A DNA stretch of 64,000 nucleotides from Pelobacter seleniigenes DSM 18267 (GTDB lineage Bacteria; Desulfobacterota; Desulfuromonadia; Desulfuromonadales; Geopsychrobacteraceae), in NCBI RefSeq assembly GCF_000711225.1, contig NZ_JOMG01000002.1, positions 818,501 through 882,500 of the forward strand. Direction: 5' to 3'. The notes beneath the pieces are model-generated. The model had not been told where the DNA came from, did not search any database, and was given only the letters and a program-made list of their open reading frames with translations. Shown here piece after piece: positions 9,142 to 17,005 of the stretch; within the stretch, counting starts at the first letter, position 1; every line of letters begins with the position of its first letter. A program made the translations under genes and the position numbers.

Positions 9142-11283
9142 TTAACCTTGCAGCAGGCTCAAGGCCAGCTGCGGGGCCTGGTTGGCCTGGGCCAGGATCG
9201 AGACACCCGCCTGCTGCAGAATGTTCTGCTTGGTCATGTTCGAGGTTTCCATCGCGATGTCCGCATCAAGAATCCGGCTGCGGGCCGAGCTCAGGTTTTC
9301 GGAGACATTCGACAGGTTGGCGATGGTGCTTTCAAAACGGTTCTGTACCGCCCCCAGGTTCCCCCGGATGGTGTCGATCTGGGCCAGGGCGCCGTCCACG
9401 GCTTCGATAGCCAACCCTGCTCCTTCAACCGTCGTGATGTCAACGTTATTGATGGAATTCAGCGTACTGACATTGGCGCCATCCGCTGCAGCCGCAAACA
9501 GGGACTGAGCATTGGCAGCGACGGAGCTGGTCACGTTGAAACCGGAAGAGCTGCTGAATTTCACTTCGCCACCAACCACCGCCGAGTCAAGTTGAGCATC
9601 TTCAGTCAGAGATCCGCCATCGGTCAGGATTGTCCCACCACCCTGATTCCCGGTCAATTTCATGGTTTCAGTACCGGTGGCCACCCCGGTGACCGCAGCG
9701 CTATGTTCAAAATTGGACACCTTGATGTCATAACCGGCTGACTGCTCCAGAACCACACTCGCCTTATCAGCACTCAGAGTCGCGAAGATTCCGGTATTGC
9801 CGGCCTGATCGTTAATCGCGCTGACCAGGTTGGTCAAATCATTGGCCAAGACCGTTGCGTTAATGGTGACAGGCGACGTATTGGTCCCCTGCAAGTCAAA
9901 AGAAAGGCTGCCGTTCGCTGACAGGTCACTGATAGTCGCGACCGTGTTGGCAGAAGCGGTCACTCCGGTATCGGCAGCAGTCGCATTGACTCCAGCGGCG
10001 ATCTTGGCTGCACTATCACCTGCACTGACCTCAACTTGTGCAAAACCATTTCCACCGGCAACCGTCAGGGTCTGCGCACCAACATTGTTATAGCCGTTGG
10101 TTCCTTCCAAGTTGGCCAGGCCGGTCCCGCCAAGGCCTTCTTGTCCGGCCGCAACGCCAAGAGAATCGCCAGTCGATGTGATGGAAGCGATATCTGCCGC
10201 CGCATCAAAGGTGTAAAAAGCTGAAGAGCGCTGATCATAACCCACATCGGCAACATTACCTGCGGACTGTGCAAAGGTCTGAACATCGCCATCAGCCTCG
10301 GTCATGGAAATACTTCCCGTGAGGCTGCCACCGGCGGTCGTATAATCAATTCCATTGACCGCGATATTTGATCCATCCGTAACAGCATAAGTGACTGTCT
10401 GAGTGGCTGTATCCACAGTAAATCCGGCAGCGACTCCGCCAAGAGTTCCATCGGCCGCTTTGGTGAGCGCCAGGGTTGTGGTTCCAACCGTAATGGAAAC
10501 GGTATTCCCTGATCCCGCGCCAGTCAGTCCGGAGACATCAAAAGTAACGCTATTCGAATAAGTCGGCGTCACTGTGCCGCCTGTCGCAGCCGCAAGGTTG
10601 GCGGCAAAAGCAACAGCGTCAGCTCCAGCGGCAACGGGCTGGGTTGTTCCATCGGCCAGGGCAATAGTAAAAGACTCTACTGCAGAGGCATCGGTCGCAG
10701 CAACGGTCACCGCCCGTTGCGAATTTGTCGCCGCTTCAATACCGCCAGCATTATTGGTAGACAGGCTGTTATTACCGAGATCGGTCGATTTGGCCGAGGC
10801 AATCCCGAAAGAGATAGTCTGGTTGGCATTGGCACCCACCTGGAACTGGGCATTGGACATGGTGCCGTCCAGCAACTGTCTGCCGTTGAAGGTGGTGGTT
10901 TCAGCGATCCGGCTCAACTCCTGCTTGAGCTGGTTGACCTCGGCCTGCAGGGACTGGCGGTCGGAAGCGCTGTTAGTGTCGTTGGCGGACTGGATAGCCA
11001 GCTCACGCATCCGCTGAAGAATATTGGTTCCTTCCTGCAGAGCACCTTCAGCGGTCTGAGCCAGGGAGATTCCGTCGTTGGAGTTCCGCACCGCCTGGTT
11101 CAGGCCGGTAATCTGTGAGGTCATCCGGTCAGAAATGGCCAAGCCCGCGGCGTCGTCTTTGGCGCTGTTGATCCGCAACCCGGAAGAGAGCCGCTGCATC
11201 GACTCATTCAGGTCAATCTGCGACCGACCAAGATTACGCTGTGCGTTCAAAGAAGCAACGTTTGTATTAATAGTTAAAGCCAT
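9142..11283 (-). CDS. fliC: Flagellin (large, 713 aa), second copy
   Basis: Same architecture as its neighbour: N-terminal [18 protein letters not shown], conserved D1 helices, a long variable centre (about 170-620) and the C-terminus [13 protein letters not shown]. The termini are nearly identical to the first flagellin, while the centre differs by substitutions and indels. The two filaments may be co-assembled or used alternately. The start codon is preceded by the same TTCACGGAGGAA leader. Its promoter region is very AT-rich with only a weak sigma-28-like match. Confidence 0.95.
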   Translation of the reverse strand: MALTINTNVASLNAQRNLGRSQIDLNESMQRLSSGLRINSAKDDAAGLAISDRMTSQITGLNQAVRNSNDGISLAQTAEGALQEGTNILQRMRELAIQSANDTNSASDRQSLQAEVNQLKQELSRIAETTTFNGRQLLDGTMSNAQFQVGANANQTISFGIASAKSTDLGNNSLSTNNAGGIEAATNSQRAVTVAATDASAVESFTIALADGTTQPVAAGADAVAFAANLAAATGGTVTPTYSNSVTFDVSGLTGAGSGNTVSITVGTTTLALTKAADGTLGGVAAGFTVDTATQTVTYAVTDGSNIAVNGIDYTTAGGSLTGSISMTEADGDVQTFAQSAGNVADVGYDQRSSAFYTFDAAADIASITSTGDSLGVAAGQEGLGGTGLANLEGTNGYNNVGAQTLTVAGGNGFAQVEVSAGDSAAKIAAGVNATAADTGVTASANTVATISDLSANGSLSFDLQGTNTSPVTINATVLANDLTNLVSAINDQAGNTGIFATLSADKASVVLEQSAGYDIKVSNFEHSAAVTGVATGTETMKLTGNQGGGTILTDGGSLTEDAQLDSAVVGGEVKFSSSSGFNVTSSVAANAQSLFAAAADGANVSTLNSINNVDITTVEGAGLAIEAVDGALAQIDTIRGNLGAVQNRFESTIANLSNVSENLSSARSRILDADIAMETSNMTKQNILQQAGVSILAQANQAPQLALSLLQG

Positions 11284-11287
11284 GTCA

Positions 11288-11299
11288 TTCCTCCGTGAA
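11288..11299 (-). promoter_or_regulatory. Ribosome binding site / possible CsrA site of fliC2
   Basis: Coding-strand TTCACGGAGGAA, identical to the fliC1 leader and containing the ACGGA core that fits CsrA's ANGGA motif directly at the Shine-Dalgarno. Confidence 0.5.
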
Positions 11300-11386
11300 T
11301 TTTCTTTTAAGCTCTATTGTGTTATATGTTCCCAAAACCCCGGACCTGGATCCAACGATGAGATTCAATATTTTTTTTCTAGTTAC

Positions 11387-11413
11387 TCTTCGTTCGTAAT
11401 TTTTTTTTCTTTA
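11387..11413 (-). promoter_or_regulatory. Weak sigma-28-like site upstream of fliC2
   Basis: TAAAG is followed after a 15-nt spacer (including an A9 run) by AACGAAGAG, which shares CGAAGAG with the fliC1 and csrA sites but has AA for GC. The 11284-11575 gap is otherwise strongly AT-rich with no gene. Confidence 0.3.
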
Positions 11414-11575
11414 GTATTTTTTTCTTAAAAATTGATATTTTACAGGTAGATGACTTTTTAATATAAGAAAAGAAAGGATAAATCAGGATTTATCATCGAT
11501 GATATTATTCAAACTCAATTTTTAAAAAATATATTAAGCAAGAATAACTATTGGCGAGAGAATATTTTAAAAGAA

Positions 11576-11613
11576 TCAGCCATACGAAACATCATCATGT
11601 TCCGTATGGCTGA
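11576..11613 (-). terminator. Intrinsic terminator after fliW
   Basis: A 16-bp stem (TCAGCCATACGGAACA on the coding strand, pairing with one G-U) with a 6-nt loop is followed by a TTCTTTT tract on the coding strand. It lies 12 bp past the fliW stop and separates csrA-fliW from fliC2. Confidence 0.8.
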
Positions 11614-11624
11614 TCAGCATGATC

Positions 11625-12083
11625 TTATTCAGCAGAACTGGAAGCTGCTTTTACATCTTCTACTTTTGGGAGGGGCGTTTGCGGGCTGAACTGAGTCCCC
11701 TCTAGAACCACCTGTAAGGCCTTGTTGCTTTTGGGGGCGAACAGAATCGGCGCAGCCAGGTTCAGAGTGATGTTCCGATCCGGCGGAACCGTCACCACGA
11801 CAACCACGAAACATTCATCCTTTTCGTCAATGCCCAGCTTCTGCCGTTCGCGGCCATCCGGCACGACCTTGTAGTCGAAATAGAAATTGGTCGGATCGGT
11901 TACAATGAAAGCCACATGCGGATCCTCAATGCTCTGAATCCAGAACAGCGGACCTTCTTTTTCATTGGGCATAACCACAAAATTCTGCAGGTCTTCAAAC
12001 CCGACCAGACCTTCCGGAAAAAGCAGGGTTTGCTCAGGATCATATTCAATTTCTCCAAACCGGGACTGAATCTTTTTTTTCAT
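11625..12083 (-). CDS. fliW: Flagellar assembly factor FliW (CsrA antagonist)
   Basis: 152 aa from MKKKIQSRFGEIEYD, with the FliW features LLFPEGLVGFEDLQNFVV, PLFWIQSIEDPHVAFIV and a C-terminal region with NITLNLAAPI. FliW binds CsrA allosterically and is in turn sequestered by cytoplasmic flagellin, so flagellin synthesis is coupled to export. The ATG overlaps the csrA stop by 4 nt (ATGA), with its GGGAGG site inside csrA; the longer upstream frame is the csrA region read in another phase. The two flagellins lie immediately downstream. Confidence 0.95.
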   Translation of the reverse strand: MKKKIQSRFGEIEYDPEQTLLFPEGLVGFEDLQNFVVMPNEKEGPLFWIQSIEDPHVAFIVTDPTNFYFDYKVVPDGRERQKLGIDEKDECFVVVVVTVPPDRNITLNLAAPILFAPKSNKALQVVLEGTQFSPQTPLPKVEDVKAASSSAE

Positions 12084-12319
12084 TTTTTCCTCCCCGCATT
12101 CAGCACGGAACTCAACTCGTTCAGATCGGCAAGATCCCATTGTGTGGCCTCCCTATTTTCCTTCTTGATCTGGTCAAAAACTTCCTGGCGGTGAACTTTC
12201 AGTTCCCTTGGGGCATCAATGCCGATGCGCACTCCGCCACCTTTAAGTTCGACGATGGTAATTTTGATATCATCACCAATGATGATGCCTTCACCCTGTT
12301 TTCGCGTCAGTACCAACAT
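12080..12319 (-). CDS. csrA: Carbon storage regulator CsrA (translational repressor)
   Basis: 79 aa with the CsrA core MLVLTRKQGEGIIIGDDIKITIVEL and RIGIDAP..L.VHR. CsrA dimers bind GGA motifs in mRNA leaders. The C-terminal extension after the VHRQEVFDQI helix is longer (about 25 residues) than in gamma-proteobacteria, which is common in CsrA proteins that work with FliW. It overlaps fliW by 4 nt and has a sigma-28-like promoter about 70-100 nt upstream. The likely target is the flagellin mRNA leader. Confidence 0.95.
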   Translation of the reverse strand: MLVLTRKQGEGIIIGDDIKITIVELKGGGVRIGIDAPRELKVHRQEVFDQIKKENREATQWDLADLNELSSVLNAGRKK

Positions 12320-12390
12320 ATGACATGCCTCCTGGCTGTGTTGTCCGTATCGCCTCCGGATACGGTTCTCCTGCTTGACTCACTGTTATC

Positions 12391-12418
12391 TCTTCGGCTA
12401 TCAGGCCGGAAAACTTTA
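12391..12418 (-). promoter_or_regulatory. Sigma-28 (FliA)-like promoter of csrA-fliW
   Basis: On the minus strand TAAAGTTT and GCCGAAGA are separated by the same spacing (16 nt from TAAA) as at fliC1. The last four bases (AAGAGAT in place of ATAA) are also shared with fliC1, so this may be the genome's own FliA consensus. Confidence 0.6.
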
Positions 12419-12448
12419 ACGGGTTTTACAAGGCAACCTATTTAAATA

Positions 12449-12602
12449 CCTGATTAGCACTGATCTTCCGCTACAGAAGAATCCCCCCCCCCTTTGCAAA
12501 GGGGGAAGGGGGGATTTGTCAGCCAATACAAAAGTCAAATCCCCCTGGCTCCCCCTTTAAAAAAGGGGGAGCCGACTTTGCGGAAGATTCGTATTAATCA
12601 GT
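12449..12602. repeat. MITE-like palindromic element between csrA and flgL
   Basis: About 150 bp with ~22-bp terminal inverted repeats (CTGATTAG.AC..ATCTTCCGC and its inverse). Inside are two G/C-run hairpins (C-run/TTTGCAAA/G-run and C-run/TTTAAAAAA/G-run). An 8-bp direct repeat TTTAAATA flanks it at 12441-12448 and 12603-12610, as a target-site duplication would. There is no coding capacity. It abuts the flgL stop codon and could act as its terminator. Confidence 0.7.
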
Positions 12603-12603
12603 T

Positions 12604-13560
12604 TTAAATATAGTCGAGAATAGACAGTTCCGAGACCTTCCCGGTCACACTCAAAGCCGCCTGAAAACTTTGCTGCTGTTGTTGCATGCCGGTGATGGTT
12701 TCCAGGATATCGGCATCTTCGAAGCGACTGCGGAATGCCTCCATGTCGACTTTGATCTGCGACATATGATCGCGGGCGGTTTCCAGACGCCGGCCGATAT
12801 TCCCTTTCATACTGCGTTGCGAACGAATCTGGTCGGCAGCGCTCTCAAGATCATCGGTGGAGGTTTGCAAGCCAGCAATGTCTCCGGCCCGCAGGTTCTC
12901 TTCCAGGGTCGTCATAACACGGAACAGATCAACCGCGCCGGCATCCGGCAGGCCATCGTTATCCTGATCCCCCTGCATCAGGCTGTTGCCGCTGACGTTG
13001 ACATTGATCAGCTCATTGGGAGCGATTTCAAAATCCAGCTGGCCGGTATCCCCTTGGTACAAAACCGGGTAAGTGGTCGGATCTGCCGGATCATAAGTGG
13101 CCGGGTCATAAGCCGTATTCATGATGAACGGCTGGCTGTCCTCGGCAAACCCGGCAAACAGAAATTTTCCGTCAACCTGGGCATTGGCGTCGGAGAGCAG
13201 GCTTTCCCGCAGCTGATGGACTTCGTCGGCGTAGGTCGCCATGTCCGCCTGACTCAGGGAGCCGTTGACGGCCGCAATGCTGATCTCCTTGGCGCGTACC
13301 AGGGTGTTCTCGATACTGTCCAGATAGCCGTCCATATTGTCGATGCGGTCAAGACCGCTCTCGATAGTTTCAATATAACGATCCGAGCTCTGAATCTGGG
13401 TTTTAGCACTGAGCACCGGGCTGATTGCGGTCGGATCGTCGGACGCGCGATTAATGCGTTTCCCCGTGGCCGCCTGCAATTGCAGCTGCTGTAATTTATC
13501 GCTGGTCCGATCCAAAAAAGACTGAAGACTGCGGTATGTCGTTGTCTGCGTCGCTCTCAT
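12604..13560 (-). CDS. flgL: Flagellar hook-associated protein 3 (FlgL)
   Basis: 318 aa with the flagellin-like N-terminus (MRATQTTTYRSLQSFLDRTSDKLQQLQLQ) and a C-terminus ending in VTGKVSELSILDYI. FlgL forms the second junction ring between hook and filament, after FlgK. It follows flgK by 7 bp. The central domain is short. The TAA stop lies inside the TTTAAATA repeat that flanks the MITE-like element. Confidence 0.95.
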   Translation of the reverse strand: MRATQTTTYRSLQSFLDRTSDKLQQLQLQAATGKRINRASDDPTAISPVLSAKTQIQSSDRYIETIESGLDRIDNMDGYLDSIENTLVRAKEISIAAVNGSLSQADMATYADEVHQLRESLLSDANAQVDGKFLFAGFAEDSQPFIMNTAYDPATYDPADPTTYPVLYQGDTGQLDFEIAPNELINVNVSGNSLMQGDQDNDGLPDAGAVDLFRVMTTLEENLRAGDIAGLQTSTDDLESAADQIRSQRSMKGNIGRRLETARDHMSQIKVDMEAFRSRFEDADILETITGMQQQQQSFQAALSVTGKVSELSILDYI

Positions 13561-13567
13561 GGTTCAC

Positions 13568-15229
13568 CTACCTCTTCAAGGTCAACAAGGTTCCCATCAT
13601 CTCATCGACACTGGACAGGAACTTGGCTGAGGCTTCGAAACTGCGCTGATACTGCAACAGATTGATCATCTCATCTTCGAGCGAGACGCCGTCAATGCCG
13701 TCGCGCAGATTCTGCAGCTGAATCAGGCTGTCTTCATAACCCTGCTGGGCCTGGCGATTGCGGGCAGCTTCAACCCCAAGGGTCGAGACGATTTTGCCGT
13801 AATAGGAAACAAAGGTGTCATTACCGCCCAGATCAGTCGAAGTCTGCTTTTCAAGATCAAGGATCGCCAGGGCATTGGTATTGTCGCCGGCAGCACCGCT
13901 GGTGCCAGCCGCCAACTGAGCTGTAGAAGTCAGATGCATCGACATCGAGGAAGCCATACCGCTGGACGTGAACCGCGGGGCATCATAAACCCCTGCGGCC
14001 AACCCCGAAGCGTCGATGGTGACATTCTGACCGGTCACGTTGGGCGTCAAAATAAGAGAATTGTTATCCGGATCGACCGTCGCGGTCACAGCCGCGCCGG
14101 AAGCATTGATGGCAGCCGCTACCCCGTTGACGGAATTGGCCCCGGCGCCAATGGCGACCGTGGTCAGCGTGCCGTTCACATTCAGGTCAATGCTGCCGGT
14201 CCCAAAATTCAAGGCAGCAGGGTCGGCATAGGCCTGGCTCTGATGCGTTCCCGGAGCGGTGAAGAAATTTTCTCCGGCGGCCCCGGTCAAATCCGTTCCA
14301 GCCTGATGCATGGCGTTGACCTGGGTCGTAAACGAATAGGCCAGTTGATCAAGCCGATTGACCAGATCGGGGATGGTGACATCACGGACTTCGTAGAGGC
14401 CACGGAATTCGCCGCCCATCGCCGTCCGGTCAAGGGGGATGGTTCCGGTCCCGAACTCCAGAGAAAGGTTGACATCGGTATCGTTATAGGTTCCGACAAT
14501 GTGCGTCGACTTATCCCCTTCAACCAGCGGCATCCCGTTGCCAAGCTGGACCGAAACGGTCCCGTTGGAGGTCTCAAAACTGGTTGCCCCGATCGATTGG
14601 GACAATTCCTTCAGCAACAGGTCACGGCGGTCTCGGTCAGAGTTGGCATCCTGTCCGGAAGTTTCCAGAGCCGAGATTCGGTTGTTCAACTGGGCGATTT
14701 CATCCACCCGCAGATTGACGCCATCAATCTTGGAGACGATGGTCGTATTGATGTTCTTGACCACCCCTTGAGTTTCATTATAGGCCCCGACAAAAGCGTT
14801 GCTGATCAATTCCCCGCGCTGCAGAACCATCTGCCGTTCAACCTCGCCACCGGGGTTGGTGGACAGCTGCCGCCAGGAATCGAAGTACTGATCAAATTGG
14901 TCGGAAAGGCTGTTGTCGCCGATCCCCAGGACCCGCTCCAATTCGGCCAGCGGGTTGGACATACCGCTTTCCAGGCCGACATCGGCGGATTTCGTTTTGA
15001 TCTGCCCATCAAGGAAAACATCATGGGAGCGTTCTATGGAGCCGACCGTAACTCCGGTGCCAACAAAAAAGTCACCGAAGCTCAAAGCCGGATAGGGGGT
15101 CAGGTTAGGGGTCTGCCGAGAGTATCCTTCGGTATTCACATTGGCGATATTCAGACCGGTGATCTCGATCGCCTTCTGATTCGTCTGTAATGACGTTCGC
15201 CCGGAATTAAGCGCTGCATTCAGTCCCAT
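13568..15229 (-). CDS. flgK: Flagellar hook-associated protein 1 (FlgK)
   Basis: 553 aa. The N-terminus GLNAALNSGRTSLQTNQKAIEITGLNIANVNTEGYSRQ is the FlgK/rod-hook type motif, and the C-terminus has the NLLQYQRSFEASAKFLSSVDEMM helix. FlgK is the first hook-filament junction protein and is exported with help of FlgN. It lies 3 bp after flgN and 7 bp before flgL, so flgM-flgN-flgK-flgL is one unit. Confidence 0.95.
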   Translation of the reverse strand: MGLNAALNSGRTSLQTNQKAIEITGLNIANVNTEGYSRQTPNLTPYPALSFGDFFVGTGVTVGSIERSHDVFLDGQIKTKSADVGLESGMSNPLAELERVLGIGDNSLSDQFDQYFDSWRQLSTNPGGEVERQMVLQRGELISNAFVGAYNETQGVVKNINTTIVSKIDGVNLRVDEIAQLNNRISALETSGQDANSDRDRRDLLLKELSQSIGATSFETSNGTVSVQLGNGMPLVEGDKSTHIVGTYNDTDVNLSLEFGTGTIPLDRTAMGGEFRGLYEVRDVTIPDLVNRLDQLAYSFTTQVNAMHQAGTDLTGAAGENFFTAPGTHQSQAYADPAALNFGTGSIDLNVNGTLTTVAIGAGANSVNGVAAAINASGAAVTATVDPDNNSLILTPNVTGQNVTIDASGLAAGVYDAPRFTSSGMASSMSMHLTSTAQLAAGTSGAAGDNTNALAILDLEKQTSTDLGGNDTFVSYYGKIVSTLGVEAARNRQAQQGYEDSLIQLQNLRDGIDGVSLEDEMINLLQYQRSFEASAKFLSSVDEMMGTLLTLKR

Positions 15230-15232
15230 CGT

Positions 15233-15586
15233 CTAAACCCTTCCTGACAGCAGGCGCCCGCCCTCTGTCAGGGTCCGAGACCGCCCTCCTCCGCCATAAA
15301 CCTGAGGCATTGCCGCCTTACCGAAAAATCCCATCATATCGCGGACCCAATTGAGCCCGGTCCAGAGCAGAAACGCATTCCGTCGGTTTTCATGATCGAT
15401 CTGCCTGAGCAGGTCTTCCATCCCCTCGACATCCTCTTGCTGCAGTTGCAGGCCGGCCAGCAGTTCCTCTTTGGCGGCTACGACCTCCTGCAGTCCCGGA
15501 GCATCGAGAGCCAGAGCCTTTTCCCGCTCCTGCCGGAGTAAGTCAAGCAGGGCTTCGAGTTGAGATCTGATCTGTTCCCGGGTCAT
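15233..15586 (-). CDS. flgN: Flagellar export chaperone FlgN
   Basis: 117 aa, helical, with N-terminal LEALLDLLRQEREKALALDAPGLQEVVAAKEELLAGLQ, the pattern of FlgN. FlgN carries FlgK and FlgL to the export gate. It sits between flgM (4-bp gap) and flgK (3-bp gap), the standard place. A glycine-rich patch (VYGGGGRS) near the C-terminus is unusual but lies in a region that varies. Confidence 0.85.
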   Translation of the reverse strand: MTREQIRSQLEALLDLLRQEREKALALDAPGLQEVVAAKEELLAGLQLQQEDVEGMEDLLRQIDHENRRNAFLLWTGLNWVRDMMGFFGKAAMPQVYGGGGRSRTLTEGGRLLSGRV

Positions 15587-15590
15587 GGTC

Positions 15591-15878
15591 TCAGCTGTCC
15601 TTCAGCATGAACGGCAGCAGACTGGAAGCAACTTTTTCCAGGTCAGGCTGATAGCAACCGCTGTCGATCTGCGCTTTTAAGGCCTGCAGCTTTTCAGCCC
15701 GGGCCGTATCCTGAGCAGCACTCGTTTCACGGGTCTGGGAAGCGTTTTGCAAAACGCTGGAGAAATCAACCCGATCGGACTTGCTGGAAGCACCCTTTTT
15801 GGTTGCTGCGTTTTTTCCGGTCTGGCTGACATTCCCGAGCGGCCCGAAGCCTCTGTTGCCCATAATTTTATCGACCAT
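15591..15878 (-). CDS. flgM: Anti-sigma-28 factor FlgM
   Basis: 95 aa, mostly disordered in the N-terminal half, with the FlgM C-terminal pattern EKLQALKAQIDSGCYQPDLEKVASSLL. FlgM holds FliA inactive until the hook is complete and is then exported. It lies 11 bp after the DUF5610-like gene and just ahead of flgN-flgK-flgL. Confidence 0.9.
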   Translation of the reverse strand: MVDKIMGNRGFGPLGNVSQTGKNAATKKGASSKSDRVDFSSVLQNASQTRETSAAQDTARAEKLQALKAQIDSGCYQPDLEKVASSLLPFMLKDS

Positions 15879-15889
15879 AACGGACTCCT

Positions 15890-16435
15890 TTATTGTCCTG
15901 ATTCTTCAAACTGGGCGGCAAAATCGTCCAGTTTTTGCATAATTGCGTCATAAGTTTGTTGCGATATCTCCGGCAGTGAGCCACCGAAAGCGTCCTGAGC
16001 CGCCATAAACCCCTTATCGATGGCATCCTTCATTTCCTGCAATCGGGCAGGATCGCCGGAAAAAGCGTTAATAGCAAAATTAACGATCCGGTCGGAAGTT
16101 TTATCGACTCCGAAATAGCCGTCTTCGGCCACCAGAGCCTGCGCCTCTTCCGGGGTCAGGGTGGTCAGATCGATGGTGCTGTCACCAGTACTGATCTGCA
16201 GGGTGACACCCTGCTCTTCAAGGTTTTTGACCACCAGCTTCCGCAACAGTTCATAAGCGGAGGAGACTTTCAGCCCCGGCCCGTAGGTGGCACCGACTTT
16301 GTCCTGATCCCCCAGCGAAACCCGATCACCGCCGGACAGACTATTTTTTTCGGCCTCTTTACGCGGTTGCGACTCATCGAGTCCGGCCACCGGAAGCACG
16401 CTTTTTCGATAGTTTGAATCAATTCGATCAGACAT
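15890..16435 (-). CDS. DUF5610-like protein of the flgM operon
   Basis: 181 aa, soluble, no signal peptide. Residues about 55-80 (AYELLRKLVVKNLEEQG) and 110-175 (FAINAFSG ... AFGGSLPEISQQTYDAIMQKLDDFA) form helical segments resembling DUF5610 proteins, as far as I recall that family. It opens the flgM-flgN-flgK-flgL cluster and has a sigma-28-like site upstream, so it is probably made with the late genes. Its job is unknown; a role in export or in FlgM/FliA control would be a guess. Confidence 0.7.
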   Translation of the reverse strand: MSDRIDSNYRKSVLPVAGLDESQPRKEAEKNSLSGGDRVSLGDQDKVGATYGPGLKVSSAYELLRKLVVKNLEEQGVTLQISTGDSTIDLTTLTPEEAQALVAEDGYFGVDKTSDRIVNFAINAFSGDPARLQEMKDAIDKGFMAAQDAFGGSLPEISQQTYDAIMQKLDDFAAQFEESGQ

Positions 16436-16467
16436 TTTCTTCTCCGCTGGAAATCTCTTTGGAGATC

Positions 16468-16495
16468 CTATCGACCGAATTAGAGTGAATCTTTA
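16468..16495 (-). promoter_or_regulatory. Sigma-28 (FliA)-like promoter of the DUF5610-flgMNKL cluster
   Basis: On the minus strand TAAAGATT is followed by GTCGATAG with 16 nt after TAAA. It differs from GCCGATAA at two positions. It sits about 35-60 nt upstream of the DUF5610-like start, in the 203-bp gap after flgJ, which holds no gene. Confidence 0.5.
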
Positions 16496-16638
16496 GGGAT
16501 TTCAGGAAAAAATCGGCAGGAAGGAGTTACGGGCAGGGGGAGCGTGTTCAAGTGGATGAAAACCAACGGGTCCGGGTGATCAGGCCGCCTCCTCCCGCAG
16601 GGGCCGGCAGCACAATCGAGCAACGCAGCAACCAGCGC

Positions 16639-16947
16639 TCATTCGCCCAACAACTGTTTCATCATCATATCCGCCAGCCCGATCCCCCCCTGTTTGGCGG
16701 TTACCCGGGCCGCTTCCAGATCCTGCAACTGAATATACATATCGTCGGCGTTGCCGCGTTCAATCAGACCGTCATTCGGGATGGTCTTGCGCATTTCCTT
16801 ATACATCTGCTGAATGAAGATAGCCTCAAATTCCTGGGCCTGTTCTTTAACCTTTTCCGGGTCGCGCCCCCTTGCGGCCTTACCGGTCTTGGCCGTCTGA
16901 CTGGTCACCTGACTGAGTAATTGCGCTGTATCAATTCGCGGATCCAT
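16639..16947 (-). CDS. flgJ: Rod-binding protein FlgJ (single-domain)
   Basis: 102 aa containing only the rod-binding domain (QAQEFEAIFIQQMYKEMRKTIPNDGLIERGNADDMYIQLQD). The C-terminal peptidoglycan hydrolase domain of gamma-proteobacterial FlgJ is absent, as is usual in many delta-proteobacteria. The protein would act as a scaffold for rod assembly in the periplasm, with a separate hydrolase needed. It follows flgI, with the gap expected in a flgHI-flgJ order. Confidence 0.92.
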   Translation of the reverse strand: MDPRIDTAQLLSQVTSQTAKTGKAARGRDPEKVKEQAQEFEAIFIQQMYKEMRKTIPNDGLIERGNADDMYIQLQDLEAARVTAKQGGIGLADMMMKQLLGE

Positions 16948-17005
16948 CTTTCACAACCTCTTTGGACAAAAATCTCACGTTCTGCGAGCAGTGCTTAGGC
17001 GACAG

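Noticed and set aside
13934-15190. Long plus-strand ORF (418 aa) across flgK
   Set aside because: It is antisense to a clear FlgK, has no family resemblance, and follows from the GC-rich codon pattern of the real gene.
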